From assembly GCA_942159475.1 (NCBI GenBank), contig OW804098.1:78795178-78859177 (forward strand): a stretch of 64,000 bases of DNA, read 5' to 3'. Made by a program: the position numbers and the translations under genes. Shown here one piece after another: positions 37,201 to 47,321 of the stretch; within the stretch, counting starts at the first letter, position 1; every line of letters starts with the position of its first letter. The stretch is from Sthenelais limicola. Taxonomy: Eukaryota; Annelida; Polychaeta; Phyllodocida; Sigalionidae. The notes under the pieces are model-generated. The model ran no database searches. It was not told the origin of the DNA and was given only the letters and a program-made list of their open reading frames with translations.

Positions 37201-40200
37201 GGGTCATCCAATTTTGCACAAGACTTCAAGGGGGGGTCATCCAATTTTGCACAAGAATTTTTCACAAATTCTCCTCTCCCCCCCCAGTGGTTAATTATGA
37301 ACAGTCCCTTATATAACTAGAAGAGGAAACTTACATCGTTCACAATTCCTACCATAGGCACTGGGTGGGCACTGACAAATAAAGCCCGCGGAAATTCGTC
37401 TACATAGTCCAACATTACAGGGGTTTGGCCTGCATAGATCTGAAACAAAACACTAGCCACTATTAACAAAATATATCAAACATAAATGCGGTTTGAGCTA
37501 TAGGGCAAAGGGGCTAAGGGGCAGTATTTATTCCATTCGGAAAATATAATACAAATAGGAAATTTCTATAATAGTATATAATATTCCTTTTACAAAACCA
37601 TATCTTCTAATGAAACTAACGAATTTAAAATCAATCTACCTAATGACGTAGGGTTTACTTACCGACTTCGCATCTGTCGCCCAGGAAACCGTCGCTGCAC
37701 GTACAAACAATGTTGTTTCTGGGTCCTCTGGTACACTGGTGTCCGTTGCAAGGATTGGCGGAACAAACGTCGAAATCTAAACGGAATGAAATAAAATGTT
37801 GTCTATCAAAAGTCCATGAAAATATCATATATATAATTACATGTGGTTATGTGTATTTTTGTAACTGTATTAAAATATGTGGCTAATAAAAATATTTATA
37901 TTTTTTAAAAGAAAAAAATTCCAACATGATAGGTGTATACAAATGTATGTTTGTAATGACACCAGGACCTATCAATCTTACCTCCAGTGATTAATAGATT
38001 GCTCATTGGTTACCTGATAGATTTATGAACCATTGGTTTGATCCGGAGGAAAACACTTTTGCAAGAATATGGGGAGTAAGAAATTGATAGATCATTCAAC
38101 AGACTAATAAAGAACTGGATTCAGCAATTTAAATTATATAAAATACTCCACTAATCAGGATTAACATCAAAAGCATGTGTTCTGCATGCAAATCAAAGCA
38201 TAGATGTAATGTAATCTACACATACTCAGCTCACACCTTGCTCCAGAAAAGCCATCGGCACAGACACACGTGTATCCACGGTCATTAAAATTGACCTCCT
38301 GGCACTGGCCGTTGATGCATGGGTTGGGCGAGCAGGTGCCCGCCACACGAGGTCGAGGGGTCCCTGTTGGTACGCACAGACGGCACGCTAGAGGGCAGCG
38401 TTGTACCATGATGGCCCGCCCATATTGTGACGTACACTCTCCTTGAGCCGCCCATTGCGTACATAGAGTGTGAGTATTGATACAAATTCCCCTATCAGCT
38501 GTAGAAATCAAATTCAAAATGTATGAGTATGAATTCACGACACCCCACCCCTCGAGAGGATCCATCCCCCGTATCACTCAAGCATAATTATAGTTCTAAC
38601 AAATACATCCCCCCCCCGAACGCCAAACCTTAATAAAACTTTGACTCCGGACACAAGAAGGAGATGGTTATATTGATATGAATGATAAATCAATTGATTA
38701 AGAAATATCTATATAACAAAATTCTAGAATCACTACATAAACTGTGTACAAATGTACCTTCCTGACCAAAATAAGGAGAAATATTGTCTTAGAAATTATA
38801 CTATGCTTATTTAATAGGGTCTGAGGTGCTGCGCGGGTCCTTGAGCTACAGTGGATAAAGTCTGGGGGTCGGTTATTTTATCTTTCGTCCAAATACCGAA
38901 ATATTGTTGAAATATACTCACGTTAAGGTGCACCTTTCTTTCAATCACACAAATAACATTGAATTTTTAAGGAATAAATAGTCAAATTGATCCTACTTAC
39001 CTGTACTCTCATTGCAGTTTTGACCACGGAAGCCAGATGCACAGAAACAAATAGATCCGTCAGCCGTTTTAATACAGGAACCGCCATTATGACAAATAGT
39101 TTGGCTGCATGGATTCGCGCTGGCTGTGATAGAAAGAATGCGACCGGTGGTAATTATGTTGTGCTTCCAATAGCATATGATAGCAAGTTATGACATATAT
39201 ACTATAGCTTCCCCCGTTTCTCACGGGGTAACATTTATAAAAAGCAGTTTAAACGGGTAGAACTTATAAATTAAAGTTTTCAGGGGGAGGAGTGTGTGTG
39301 TGGGGGGGGGGGGGGCGGGTTTGCAGAAACCCCTTCCCCTTTTCACATCTCCCCCTTCCCCTCCCTACCCTGTCCCACGGTAGAAAACATTTTGTACAGG
39401 TTATATTATTTGTATGACTGGGAGGTTGGTTGATTTCTTTTACAGCAAAAGCACAGAAAAAGTTTATAAATCTACTTTTTGTTGGTTCCGGGTGCCTCCA
39501 GTTGATATTTTACCAAAGAGTTTAGACTAGCCACCACTTGTATAATAATTAATTTCGTTTTTTTTATGATTGATTTAGATATATGAGGAGGTTTCCCCCC
39601 ATCATGTGCACACACAATGAAAGTTCTTCGATCGTCTAAAGTAATCTTAAACCACGAAAAGAATCGTGGATTCCATTGAGCCATTAATTTGTATTTAATT
39701 TGTTCCTTGGTTAATGCCTGTCGTTATGGACCACGACGCCATGCACGTGGTACCAATTTTCTATATTAATAGAACCTTCACTCCTACCACCCTATATATC
39801 CACCTGCTCTGCCTCACTTCTCTGCCAACCACCACACATCCCATTCCCATGTTATCCACCTTACACTCCATTAATCCTAATACAGGGGCCATTTTACCAA
39901 TTATATCATACAAATATTTCATTAATCATCCCATCTCCAAATTTTATTATCAAAAACATTTGAATAAAAGTATTAATATTTTAACAGACCTTCCCTAACT
40001 GCTGCCTTCAATGCCACTTATTTCACCTGTTGTGGCATTCAATAGAAGCTTGGAATTAGACGGATTCACATAACCAATGTACATACGCTCAAATAAGATA
40101 GTAAGAAGAAAAGATGAGAAGTGCCCAATCTGATCATTTGCAAACGCCCTAAAGCTCAACAGATATTCTGAATAAATGGCTATTTGAATACTGACACTTT

Positions 40201-41034
40201 CTGACTTCACAGTTGTCTCCTTCAAATCCTTTTACGCAAAGACAAAATGATCTGCCGCTATTCCTTTGTAAACAGGATCCTCCATTCAAACAGGTGCATC
40301 CTCCTAAAAGAGAGAAAAATTATAAGAAAATAGAAATATATGTTATATGCAGTGTAAAGGCAAATTTTCCTGGGAAAGTGCAGACGCAAACTGAACAGTA
40401 TTTCATTTTGAAATAAACGATTTAATGAATATTTTATGCAACCTACCTACGTTCTGTTCGCATGTTCTACCAACAAATCCTCTGGGACAAAGGCATACAA
40501 ATTGGTTTCCATTACTTTGAACGCAAGTACCTCCATTGACACATGAACTAGGCGTGCAGGCCCCTACCAAATAGGATGTTGGTTTTGATTTTAAATTATG
40601 TTCATACATAAAAACGCATGAAAAATGGGCCGTTTGAAAATAAATGATAATTGTAGTATTTATCAAATGAATTAAACAACTAGAAATCGTGAATTACTTG
40701 GATAAATCAAATGTCCATAGTTGCTGATTTCTAGATTATTTTGAGTCTCATCCCCAACCTACTGAAAGCTACATTGAATGGAGATTAAGAAGTCACTGCA
40801 ATTCCTTTAAGTAGATTCTTACAACTTTTTACCCCAAAAGTTGTATATAAGTCAAGGCAGTTAGATTTAGTTCAAATGATTTTCCGAAATATTTACTCTC
40901 AGATATTTACGTACTTGTTTGACAGTCCACTCCTGAGAAGCCCGCGGGACACCGACACACAAATGAAGTACTTGTAACCTCGCAGGTTCCTCCATTCTTA
41001 CAATTATCGGCCGGACAATTGGGGAGCACTTGGG
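30729..41034 (-). CDS. Secreted-type EGF/ShKT/PAN mosaic protein gene (5' end not found)
   Basis: Ten exons were read on the minus strand: 41034-40915, 40563-40447, 40303-40196, 39123-39001, 38498-38226, 37776-37663, 37439-37335, 33108-32992, 31907-31557, 31204-30729. They encode 633 residues to the stop. Order: EGF1-4, ShKT plus EGF5 in one exon, EGF6-8, PAN1 plus a Pro/Thr linker, PAN2, an acidic stretch and a Pro/Thr/Lys tail. Every EGF has six cysteines; the ShKT has the C-x-W-x-GEC-x-CPLAC-x-C layout; each PAN has six. All nine internal junctions are phase 1, the hallmark of shuffled extracellular modules. No transmembrane segment is seen, so an extracellular matrix or adhesive role is inferred. 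Signal peptide and first exon(s) must lie to the right. Orthology is unknown. Confidence 0.88.
31205..31556 (-). other. Intron between PAN1 and PAN2 exons
   Basis: Plain AT-rich intron, no feature seen. Confidence 0.8.
31557..31907 (-). CDS. Mosaic gene exon: PAN1 and linker
   Basis: Acceptor CCTTTTAG|GGTG; donor CCAG|GTATAT. Encodes a PAN/apple-type domain with six cysteines ([43 protein letters not shown]) followed by a linker rich in P, T and R. Confidence 0.88.
31908..32991 (-). other. Intron between EGF8 and PAN1 exons
   Basis: No gene. The segment 32150-32250 is GC-richer and may be a short repeat, but no tRNA boxes are clear. Confidence 0.7.
32992..33108 (-). CDS. Mosaic gene exon: EGF8
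   Basis: Acceptor CATATTTCAG|CTTC; donor ATTG|GTATGG. Encodes [13 protein letters not shown], then [14 protein letters not shown]. Confidence 0.88.
33526..33650. repeat. Subterminal tandem repeat, left
   Basis: Three to four units of about 36 bp, each containing TTTTTGCACAGACTCTGAAG and a G-run followed by GTCA. A further partial unit lies at 34010-34050. Confidence 0.8.
33675..33990. repeat. Degenerate GACAC-rich segment
   Basis: The words CGACAC, GACACG, GACACA and GACATG recur at least 15 times over about 310 bp with irregular spacing, on the plus strand only. Units such as AAAAAGTGACA(C/T) appear twice. It looks like a decayed minisatellite. Confidence 0.6.
34165..37090. repeat. Direct repeat pair bounding the RT debris
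   Basis: ACTGTTCTCTAAGGCAGTCA (near 34169) and ATTGTTCTCTAAGGCAATCA (near 37064) are in the same orientation and are followed in both places by GAGCAT or AAGCAT. The pair brackets the RT/RNase H remnant. It may be a split direct repeat or an LTR remnant of the nested element. Confidence 0.5.
34192..34780 (-). pseudogene. RT / RNase H remnant of a DIRS-like or LTR retrotransposon
   Basis: The frame 34767-34465 contains [20 protein letters not shown] and [11 protein letters not shown], the end of a reverse transcriptase of the LTR/DIRS type (fLG.xId....LP..K). After a few stops, 34398-34192 contains [18 protein letters not shown], matching the SDNTTAVAYINK motif of DIRS-type RNase H. The block is short and multiply disrupted. 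The catalytic YxDD region of the RT is not present. Confidence 0.65.
37158..37263. repeat. Subterminal tandem repeat, right
   Basis: Three units of about 35 bp: GGGGGGGTCATCCAATTTTG then CACAAGACTTCAA and variants. The orientation is the same as at the left end of the element. Confidence 0.8.
37335..37439 (-). CDS. Mosaic gene exon: EGF7
   Basis: Acceptor GTTTCAG|ATCT; donor CGAT|GTAAGT. Encodes [12 protein letters not shown], then [14 protein letters not shown]. The donor is 26 bp from the right end of the 3.8-kb inserted element. Confidence 0.88.
37663..37776 (-). CDS. Mosaic gene exon: EGF6
   Basis: Acceptor CCGTTTAG|ATTT; donor GTCG|GTAAGT. Encodes [12 protein letters not shown], then [14 protein letters not shown]. 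Confidence 0.88.
38226..38498 (-). CDS. Mosaic gene exon: ShKT domain fused to EGF5
   Basis: Acceptor TTTCTACAG|CTGA; donor CTGA|GTATGT. The first half encodes a ShKT domain, [20 protein letters not shown] then CPLACRLC; the second half encodes [12 protein letters not shown] then [14 protein letters not shown]. All the other modules here have an exon to themselves, so this two-module exon probably lost an intron. The link between them is the short [11 protein letters not shown]. Confidence 0.88.
39001..39123 (-). CDS. Mosaic gene exon: EGF4
   Basis: Acceptor TATCACAG|CCAG; donor ACAG|GTAAGT. Encodes [13 protein letters not shown], then [14 protein letters not shown]. Confidence 0.88.
39290..39320. 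repeat. GT and G-run microsatellite
   Basis: GTGTGTGTG followed by a run of 13 G. Confidence 0.9.
40196..40303 (-). CDS. Mosaic gene exon: EGF3 (atypical first cysteine pair)
   Basis: Acceptor TCTTTTAG|GAGG. Encodes [11 protein letters not shown], then [14 protein letters not shown]. The first two cysteines are separated by one residue instead of the usual four or so. The donor chosen, AAAGT|GTCAGT, is weak; it is the only nearby GT that keeps phase 1. Confidence 0.75.
40447..40563 (-). CDS. Mosaic gene exon: EGF2
   Basis: Acceptor TTGGTAG|GGGC; donor GTAG|GTAGGT. Encodes [13 protein letters not shown], then [14 protein letters not shown]. Confidence 0.88.
   Translation of the reverse strand, partial: GPARLVHVSMEVLAFKVMETNLYAFVPEDLLVEHANRT
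40915..41034 (-). CDS. Mosaic gene exon: EGF1
   Basis: Acceptor TAACAG|CCCA; donor ACAA|GTACGT. Encodes [13 protein letters not shown], then [14 protein letters not shown]. Six cysteines, no calcium-binding consensus. It is the most 5' exon that I can support firmly. Confidence 0.85.
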
Positions 41035-41244
41035 CTGTTAAAACATTAGACCGTGGATATATAAAATAATCAACCCTCTGGACATTTTGTATAGGTCAAT
41101 ATATCAGGGTGGCGATATTTCCGTCTGGCAAAATGGTCTATTTTGTTCAAGATGTTCATCTGACGATAAGTCAGATGTAGTCGAAATAGCCTGGCAGCGT
41201 AGTGACAAAATTTGGCTTAACCCGGAAATCATGGATATAGCTTT

Positions 41245-41276
41245 TTGTTTCTCAGCTATTTATAGCTGAGAAACAA
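41245..41276. repeat. Perfect 14-bp inverted repeat
   Basis: TTGTTTCTCAGCTA (41245-41258) and TAGCTGAGAAACAA (41263-41276) with a 4-nt loop. Confidence 0.85.
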
Positions 41277-41440
41277 GTGTGTTACTATGAAATGTGCCAA
41301 TCACTGATACTGGATCACATCTGATGATATTCTTTAGCTGTCTGTGAGGTGTTTAAGCATGCCTTATCTAATCCTTTGGATCAGGTGCTATTTATCCCAC
41401 TTCGTCGTTATAGTTACACTGATTGACAGCTTTTCTATAG

Positions 41441-41590
41441 CCAAGGGAGCTCAGCCAAGGGAGCTGATTGGCTCTTAGCTGATTGGCTGTTAGTAAGGCT
41501 TAATAAGGCTATGGCTGTAGGTATAGCTGTAGCCAAGGGAGCTGCAGCCAACGGAGCTGATTGGCTGTTAGTAAGGCCTTCGCACCTACG
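41441..41590. repeat. Irregular tandem repeat
   Basis: AGCCAAGGGAGCT occurs at about 41441, 41453 and 41532, and GCTGATTGGCTGTTAGTAAGG twice, near 41478 and 41557, with GGCTATGGCT words between. Open frames here come from the repeat. Confidence 0.75.
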
Positions 41591-44322
41591 GCTATGGCTT
41601 CCATTACAGTCCCACACTACAGCTTATGTTAGCGTGGAGCGAGGGTCCAGGTTCATGGACTACAAGCGCTTGGAATATAGCAGGTTAGGTCTGCAATTCT
41701 GATTGGCCCACCCTCAACTTCCTCCTAGCATTTCCACCCCATCGTGCACGGTCAGAGGATCACTGCACGGCTAGAGGCTTTAGGTGCTTAGATGCAACTG
41801 TGTGTATGTGGCCAGGTAAGGGCGGCAGGGGTGCGTTGGTCACGGGGGCAGGCGCTACACCTACCCTCAGAACTCAGTGCCCCTCACCGGGTACCTGCCT
41901 CCGTCCACGCACTGTCACAGCCACTGACCCAAGCAATGGATCAGGCCTAAAGAATATCGATGGATCACGATGGTACATGCATGTATGTAGGGGAGGGTCT
42001 TGTGGGTAGAGTTGTTTGTACAGACCAAGCCTCACCTCGATGGTGCAATCAAATATACACCGATATGACTAATGATTAATACTTGCTAATATTCATGCAC
42101 ATATTGTTTTTTCTTGGATTCGAAATAAAGATTCAAGAGGAAAGTAATGACACACACCTAAGCAGGTAAAGCCCAGACATCTGGTCTGAGGGGTCATTAA
42201 CTCCAGTGGAAGACAGTAGTAGGAGGAGGTGATAAGAGAAACATATCGGGGGCAATAAAACAGAAAGTTCTTTGATAAGAGCCACAAGAAATCACATAAG
42301 GGTCTGGTCGTCAGAAAATGTACAATTTTCCTCTAACAATACTCACACATTTAAGACAGAAATTACATCTAAAACTCAATTCCACAATTCGAACAGATAA
42401 TTGACTGAAGACAATACTTAATATATTGGTATACATACAACTGTGGTGTGACCAGCGAGGCATGACGTGACGTAATGGGTCAGACTGGGTTTTTCCCAGT
42501 GCATGAGGGAAAGTAAACAATGCGACGACGGGAATTGATGGAAATATCCGCTATTTTTCACAAAAGCAAAACAACTAACCCAAAGGCCTAAGTAGGCTAG
42601 TATTAATATATATATGCTAGGGAGAGAAAAATCATTAATGAATAAACATACTTAAAATAACAAAATAGTGTGATGTTTTTTGTGCAATATTTGTACTTTG
42701 AAATGTTCGGATATAAGTTAAAATGTAAACTTTGTAGGTAAATATTTTGCATTTTCAGTGTAAACATGCCTAAAGTGCAATAACTATAAGTTGACATCAG
42801 GCACAAATGATTGTGGCTGAGAAAATCGTTTCCAGTGGAAACGCCAAGTATATGAATTAAGTTGACACTGATTACAAAGTTAAATATGTTAACAGTTGAT
42901 CAAATCGGTGCATAACTTTATAATTAGTTAACTTAGTACTTGTTTTCTCTCTTGATTTATCATTTATGGGGTCCCCATATCCCATTGCTGAAATACAAAC
43001 TGAGGTATACATGTCTGTTTAAAGATTAGCGCGGTGGTCGATAGCAACCATCTTGAATATCTCAAATTGCTCAATGTCAGGAACTTCACATCACACAGGA
43101 ATGCGATATGGGGACCACATCTCTCTATGATACATCATTAGAGTAAAAAGCTATATCTGTGATTTCCGGGTTGGGCCAGAACTTGCCACTTCACTGTTGG
43201 ACTATACTGCATATACTACTGAGAGGAATATATTGAACCATTTTTCCAGGTGAAGATATAGATTTATCACTGAGAAGAAAGTGGCACATATCATGGAATC
43301 CTATCAGTTGATTTGGTGAGGACACAGGATTCTTACTAGTGAGGCCACCAACAACCGAATGACTTTTTAAATATTTATTTGTATTGTAGTTTCGTTGATG
43401 TCTTTAACTCACAGGCCAAATGTATTGTGAAAATGGAAACTCACTTCTGGCTTTAGGTATGATTCCAAATAGCACCACCTACAAACATCAAATAGATTGA
43501 ATGTTTTATTGTGATGAAACTTAAAGGGAAAATATTATTAATGTTTCCTTGGTATGTTACAAATATTCGGCTTCATTTCAGTACATCAGGTGCTTTAAAC
43601 ATTGTCTCTCACATGCGCCTGAATTCTTTATACTATACACATCAAAATAATACAAGATTATACAGTGTGTAAATATAATGTAAAAAGAATGAAAGCAATG
43701 TTCCCGATGTAACCCGGTAATTTAGACCTTAGGTTTAAATGACCCCCTCTGGGTTCAAATTACAGCCTTTTGTTTTATTGATAATCTTACACCAACAGTT
43801 CTTCAGCAAACTTTAATCAAACAAAAAAATGAAGATATTCGAAAGATTTTAGAAGAGAAGGTCAGATCTGATGACTTGTGTTAAATATGTCTAGAAGAAT
43901 ACCTATATACATCCGAAAAAGAGATAGACCTTAATACAGAACTTAGATAATTGTTGTCTGTGAAATTATTATGACACTATGAAATGGTCGCATGGCATTA
44001 CATTCATTCATTGGTCTGTTCAACATGATGTATCATGTCATGTCTTAACGATAAGGAAAAATTATTATAATGTAATGCTTATGGGAAATAAAAATAAAAA
44101 ATAAATCAAAGATCCCTTTGATGGTCTAATAATGAAATAGCCAATAATTATTACAACGTACATACAGATTCTATTCAAACAACATTTCGCAGTGATTTTC
44201 TCAATAATATATTATTCTTGTTTGATTATTCAACTTCAATAAATCACTAAAATCTATTCAGTTCTGTCTATTAGGCTTGTACTGTACTCACTATTACTTT
44301 TTTGTATTGTTATAACTTAAAA

Positions 44323-44372
44323 AAATAACGCTTCAATGGAGGTACATAAAAAAATTAACGCTTCAATGGAGG
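44323..44372. repeat. Short tandem duplication
   Basis: AACGCTTCAATGGAGGTAC occurs twice, at about 44327 and 44358, each preceded by an A-rich run. Confidence 0.8.
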
Positions 44373-44394
44373 TACCTCAGTACTAGTACTATTA

Positions 44395-44620
44395 ACACAT
44401 ACTGGGGGTATATTAGACCTAGGTTTATCCCCCCCTTTGGAGTACATTTAACGTGGTGGGGATACGTTGGACCCAGGTCTAATGTACCCCCGGGATACAT
44501 TGACACTGGAGGGGGTATATTCCACCTAGGTCTAATGTACTCCCGGGGGTACATTGGACCTACGTCAAATATACCCCCGGTACATTAGACCTATGTTAGT
44601 TATACCGGGTGTACACCTGA
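44395..44620. repeat. Palindromic minisatellite
   Basis: About five diverged units of 40-50 bp, each built on TACATTGGACCTAGGTCTAA with flanking CCCCC/GGGGG. The consensus GTACATTAGACCTAGG is itself the left half of a palindrome, so each unit can fold on itself and neighbouring units can cross-pair. Confidence 0.75.
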
Positions 44621-46204
44621 TGGGGACCTGGCGGACCTGCTACACCTGTAAGCCGTACTCTAACATTTCAACAATTAGACAATAACCTTCATCAGCGCAA
44701 AGAAACAATTAACTTGATTTAAATTAATCATGTATTCATCCGTGATAAATTACTCGCATGTTAGTCTGCACATATGCCAACTCAAAATATGGTGAGATTA
44801 CAAATGATTGTATATAGAACAAATTACATAAGGTCAACCTAAATTCCTTTTATCCCGGTAAAGATTTAAAAAAAACATTTGCCATGAAATAAAATTAATT
44901 AAATTAATAATACAATCATTGATCCGTTCGCTAATATAGAGATACGATAATACATACCGGATAGTTTCCCTTACAAAAACTATATTTCAGACCGCCAGTG
45001 TATATATATATGCAATAGATTGTCTACATATTTAAACATCCTAGTTTGCAGCAGAATATGAATAAGTAGTCACAGCTCCCAGTGAGAAAAGGCCAGTTTC
45101 CCTCAGCAATGTTTTGATAACTTACCATCAAAGTGGTTGTGGTAGTATAGGATGCCAACATCGTCAACAATACAGCCCGTGGGTTAATACTGTGCCCAGG
45201 TATATGGTAGGATTCAAACACTTCCCCAGCACCTACCTTCCTATTTGTGTGTCTAGTTTCCGTTTGCTATAGGTCTATGTCATATGAAAGTTGTGTATAG
45301 ATTAATACACCTTGGTACTTCCCTTCCGTTTTTGAAGGTGCAATTATTATTCATCGTGAGCAGTTCATGTGAACCCTGGGGGGGGGGGGGCAATTGAAAT
45401 GATATACGAAATATTATTTTTGGAATGAAATAAGTTTTGGAAAGAAACTTCTCTACGTACACGATATTAGGTATGTCGGAAAAATTAAAGTGATCGAAAT
45501 GAAGATGTTTGCATATTTATGTAAGTATTCGTACGTACATACATAATATAGAATACAATATGTATACGAACCAAACCTATGATAGGATTGCATACTTTAG
45601 CTAGGGGCAGATCCCCTTTGCAATAAGGGCAGGCCCCCTTTGGATATAACGGTCTTACCCATAATCTTATTTCAGGAGCCATGGGTATCTCATCGGAAAA
45701 TTCAGTAAAAGATTATTATGACAGCGGCCTCACCTACATATCTTAGATAAAGCAGAACACGTTTTATTACTATTCGTATTTGGATTTCTTTCACAAACAA
45801 GTATAGATTAAACTTCTTATAACCAAGGTTGCTTCTTTATGCTCTTTCTAGTCTTCAACATAAAGTGATGAACGCTTTTAAAATAGAGCCAGACTCGAGT
45901 GTATCTAGGTATAGGCACGCCGATGTTACGCACTGATACACGCGGGTATCATTGTACCTCTTCCTCCTTCACACTCTACATCATGGTGACTTCATGGCGA
46001 CAATTAACAGTAGGATCGTGGTAAAAAAACACATCAGACCTGTAGGCAAATGTTACTAGGATCGATGTTCTTAGCGAAGGGGTCTAGACACTGGTGGGAG
46101 TATTCATCCACAGATATATGTTTATAATTGTATGACCTACTAGCTGTAGCCATGCTAATATAAAATGGTGGATCGTTTGCCAACAAAGCTAATTAATTAG
46201 TCCC

Positions 46205-46395
46205 CTGCCTAGAACAGTCCAGGGGTTATAACGACCTTAGGCAGAGACTAAAAGATAAATAACCCCAATTTCGGGCCTGCTGGTTAACTGTTATCTCTCG
46301 GCTTCGCCTCGGGATTATGCACCAAACAGTGCACCAGCAATCCCTCAATGTCACGGGATATGCCAGGTAAGAGACGGATAATGATAGAATTTAGG
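46205..46395 (+). repeat. Dispersed hairpin family, copy 4 (best preserved)
   Basis: Order of words: CCTGCCTAGAACAGTCCAGG, GGTTATAACGACCTTAGGCA, GAGACTAAAAGATAAATAAC, CCCAATTTCGGGCCTGCTGG, CTCGGCTTCGCCTCGGGA, CACCAAACAGTGCACCAGCA, CCCTCAATGTCACGGGATAT. The CTGCTGG...CCAGCA halves fold around CGGCTTCGCC. The last 45 bp also occur at the end of copy 5. Confidence 0.85.
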
Positions 46396-46950
46396 GGTTT
46401 TAAATAACGTTTGTACCACCACACCTTTTTTTTAAAAAAAAACAAACAAACTTGGATTAGCTTAAATTTAGTTTGTACATGGCAGTATGGACCATAGTAT
46501 AGATGCAGGGAACATAACTAACCAAGAGGCAATGCTGCGAGATGTAGCTCGAATGTTTTATTTATTTTCTACTTTTTGAGACAGATTTGCGCGGACTGTT
46601 AAATGATGGATAATAACGGGAAACTGTCTCATGCGCCCGTCGATCTGACCATAACTTAAGAGTAACCAAATTTATAGAACAGTACATAGTAGTCTGGTTG
46701 ACGGTACATAGTATTCTGGTTGATATACAGTATAATGTGAGCATTGAGAGTAATTAAAAGTCAGTAACAGAGCAGGCATATTCCGTCAAGTTTGGGCCAG
46801 AATTACTGAAATATCATCATTTTAACTCGATTTATATTAACTTAGCGAAATATCTTAAAGAAACAAACACAAACCCACTTTATTTTGTGTCCTCTTTCTT
46901 CAACGTCTGCCACTGAAATTGAAATCTGTTACACTGCTGCCAATGTTTAC

Positions 46951-47001
46951 CTTTTTGGTCTATTTCAGGCCATGTATGTGCCCTCACTCCAAGCAAGGAA
47001 T
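46951..47001 (-). CDS. Candidate small upstream exon of the mosaic gene
   Basis: A 51-nt minus-strand segment has a strong acceptor (a T-run then TTTAG|ATTCC) and a good donor (AAAAAG|GTAAAC). It is open in phase 1-1, the phase needed to join EGF1, and would encode SLLGVRAHTWPEIDQK. It has no cysteine and no domain, and lies 5.9 kb upstream, so the assignment rests on splice signals and phase only. Confidence 0.25.
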
Positions 47002-47321
47002 CTAAAAAAAATAATGGAATGAACATTTTGTACTCATGCTTATATAATACGTTTGCTTTAGCTAGATGGTACCCACTATTTCGATATTTTTAACATTCCT
47101 TACTCGGACTGATTGAGATTCTCCCAACCTTTGAACCTACATACATTTTTTAACTTTGCTGAGTTTCGGGTTGTTTGCAAAGTCATCGAAAATTAAAAAA
47201 ATAGATAGGCCTGTGGCTATTTCAGAGGCAGACACATTTTAGAACACGAACAATTAAACTGAATAACATCCATTTAGTTTCTCCTCCTGCGCATCCTCCT
47301 CCTTCGTCTCATTCCCCTTAA

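Larger units (their letters stand above)
33481..37308. mobile_element. 3.8-kb element with 44-bp terminal inverted repeats, inside the mosaic gene intron
   Basis: The left end GGGACTGTTCATTTTTAACC with GGGGGGAGAGGAGAATTT (33481-33525) is matched in reverse complement at 37264-37308 at roughly 85-90% of positions. TTA directly abuts both outer ends, which fits a 3-bp target duplication of PIF/Harbinger type (TWA target, termini starting GGG). Just inside each end are 35-37 bp tandem units (GCACAGACTCTGAAGGGGGG and GTCATC) that keep the same orientation at both ends, unlike the termini. No transposase frame was recognised. RT/RNase H debris and a direct repeat (34170/37065) inside indicate a nested insertion. 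Confidence 0.7.
41700..46200. other. Gene-poor stretch, probably upstream intron or flank of the mosaic gene
   Basis: No further six-cysteine exon was found. Open frames at 42093-42806 lack splice context. A possible exon ending TTTGATG|GTAAGT at 45121-45129 was considered, but the phase-0 and phase-1 readings give no known module. Confidence 0.45.

Noticed and set aside
45024..45221. Minus-strand frame with a good donor (TTTGATG|GTAAGT) that could be a signal-peptide exon
   Set aside because: The coding phase at the donor is 0, while the mosaic gene needs 1; the phase-1 frame has a stop shortly upstream; the hydrophobic stretch is interrupted by five threonines.
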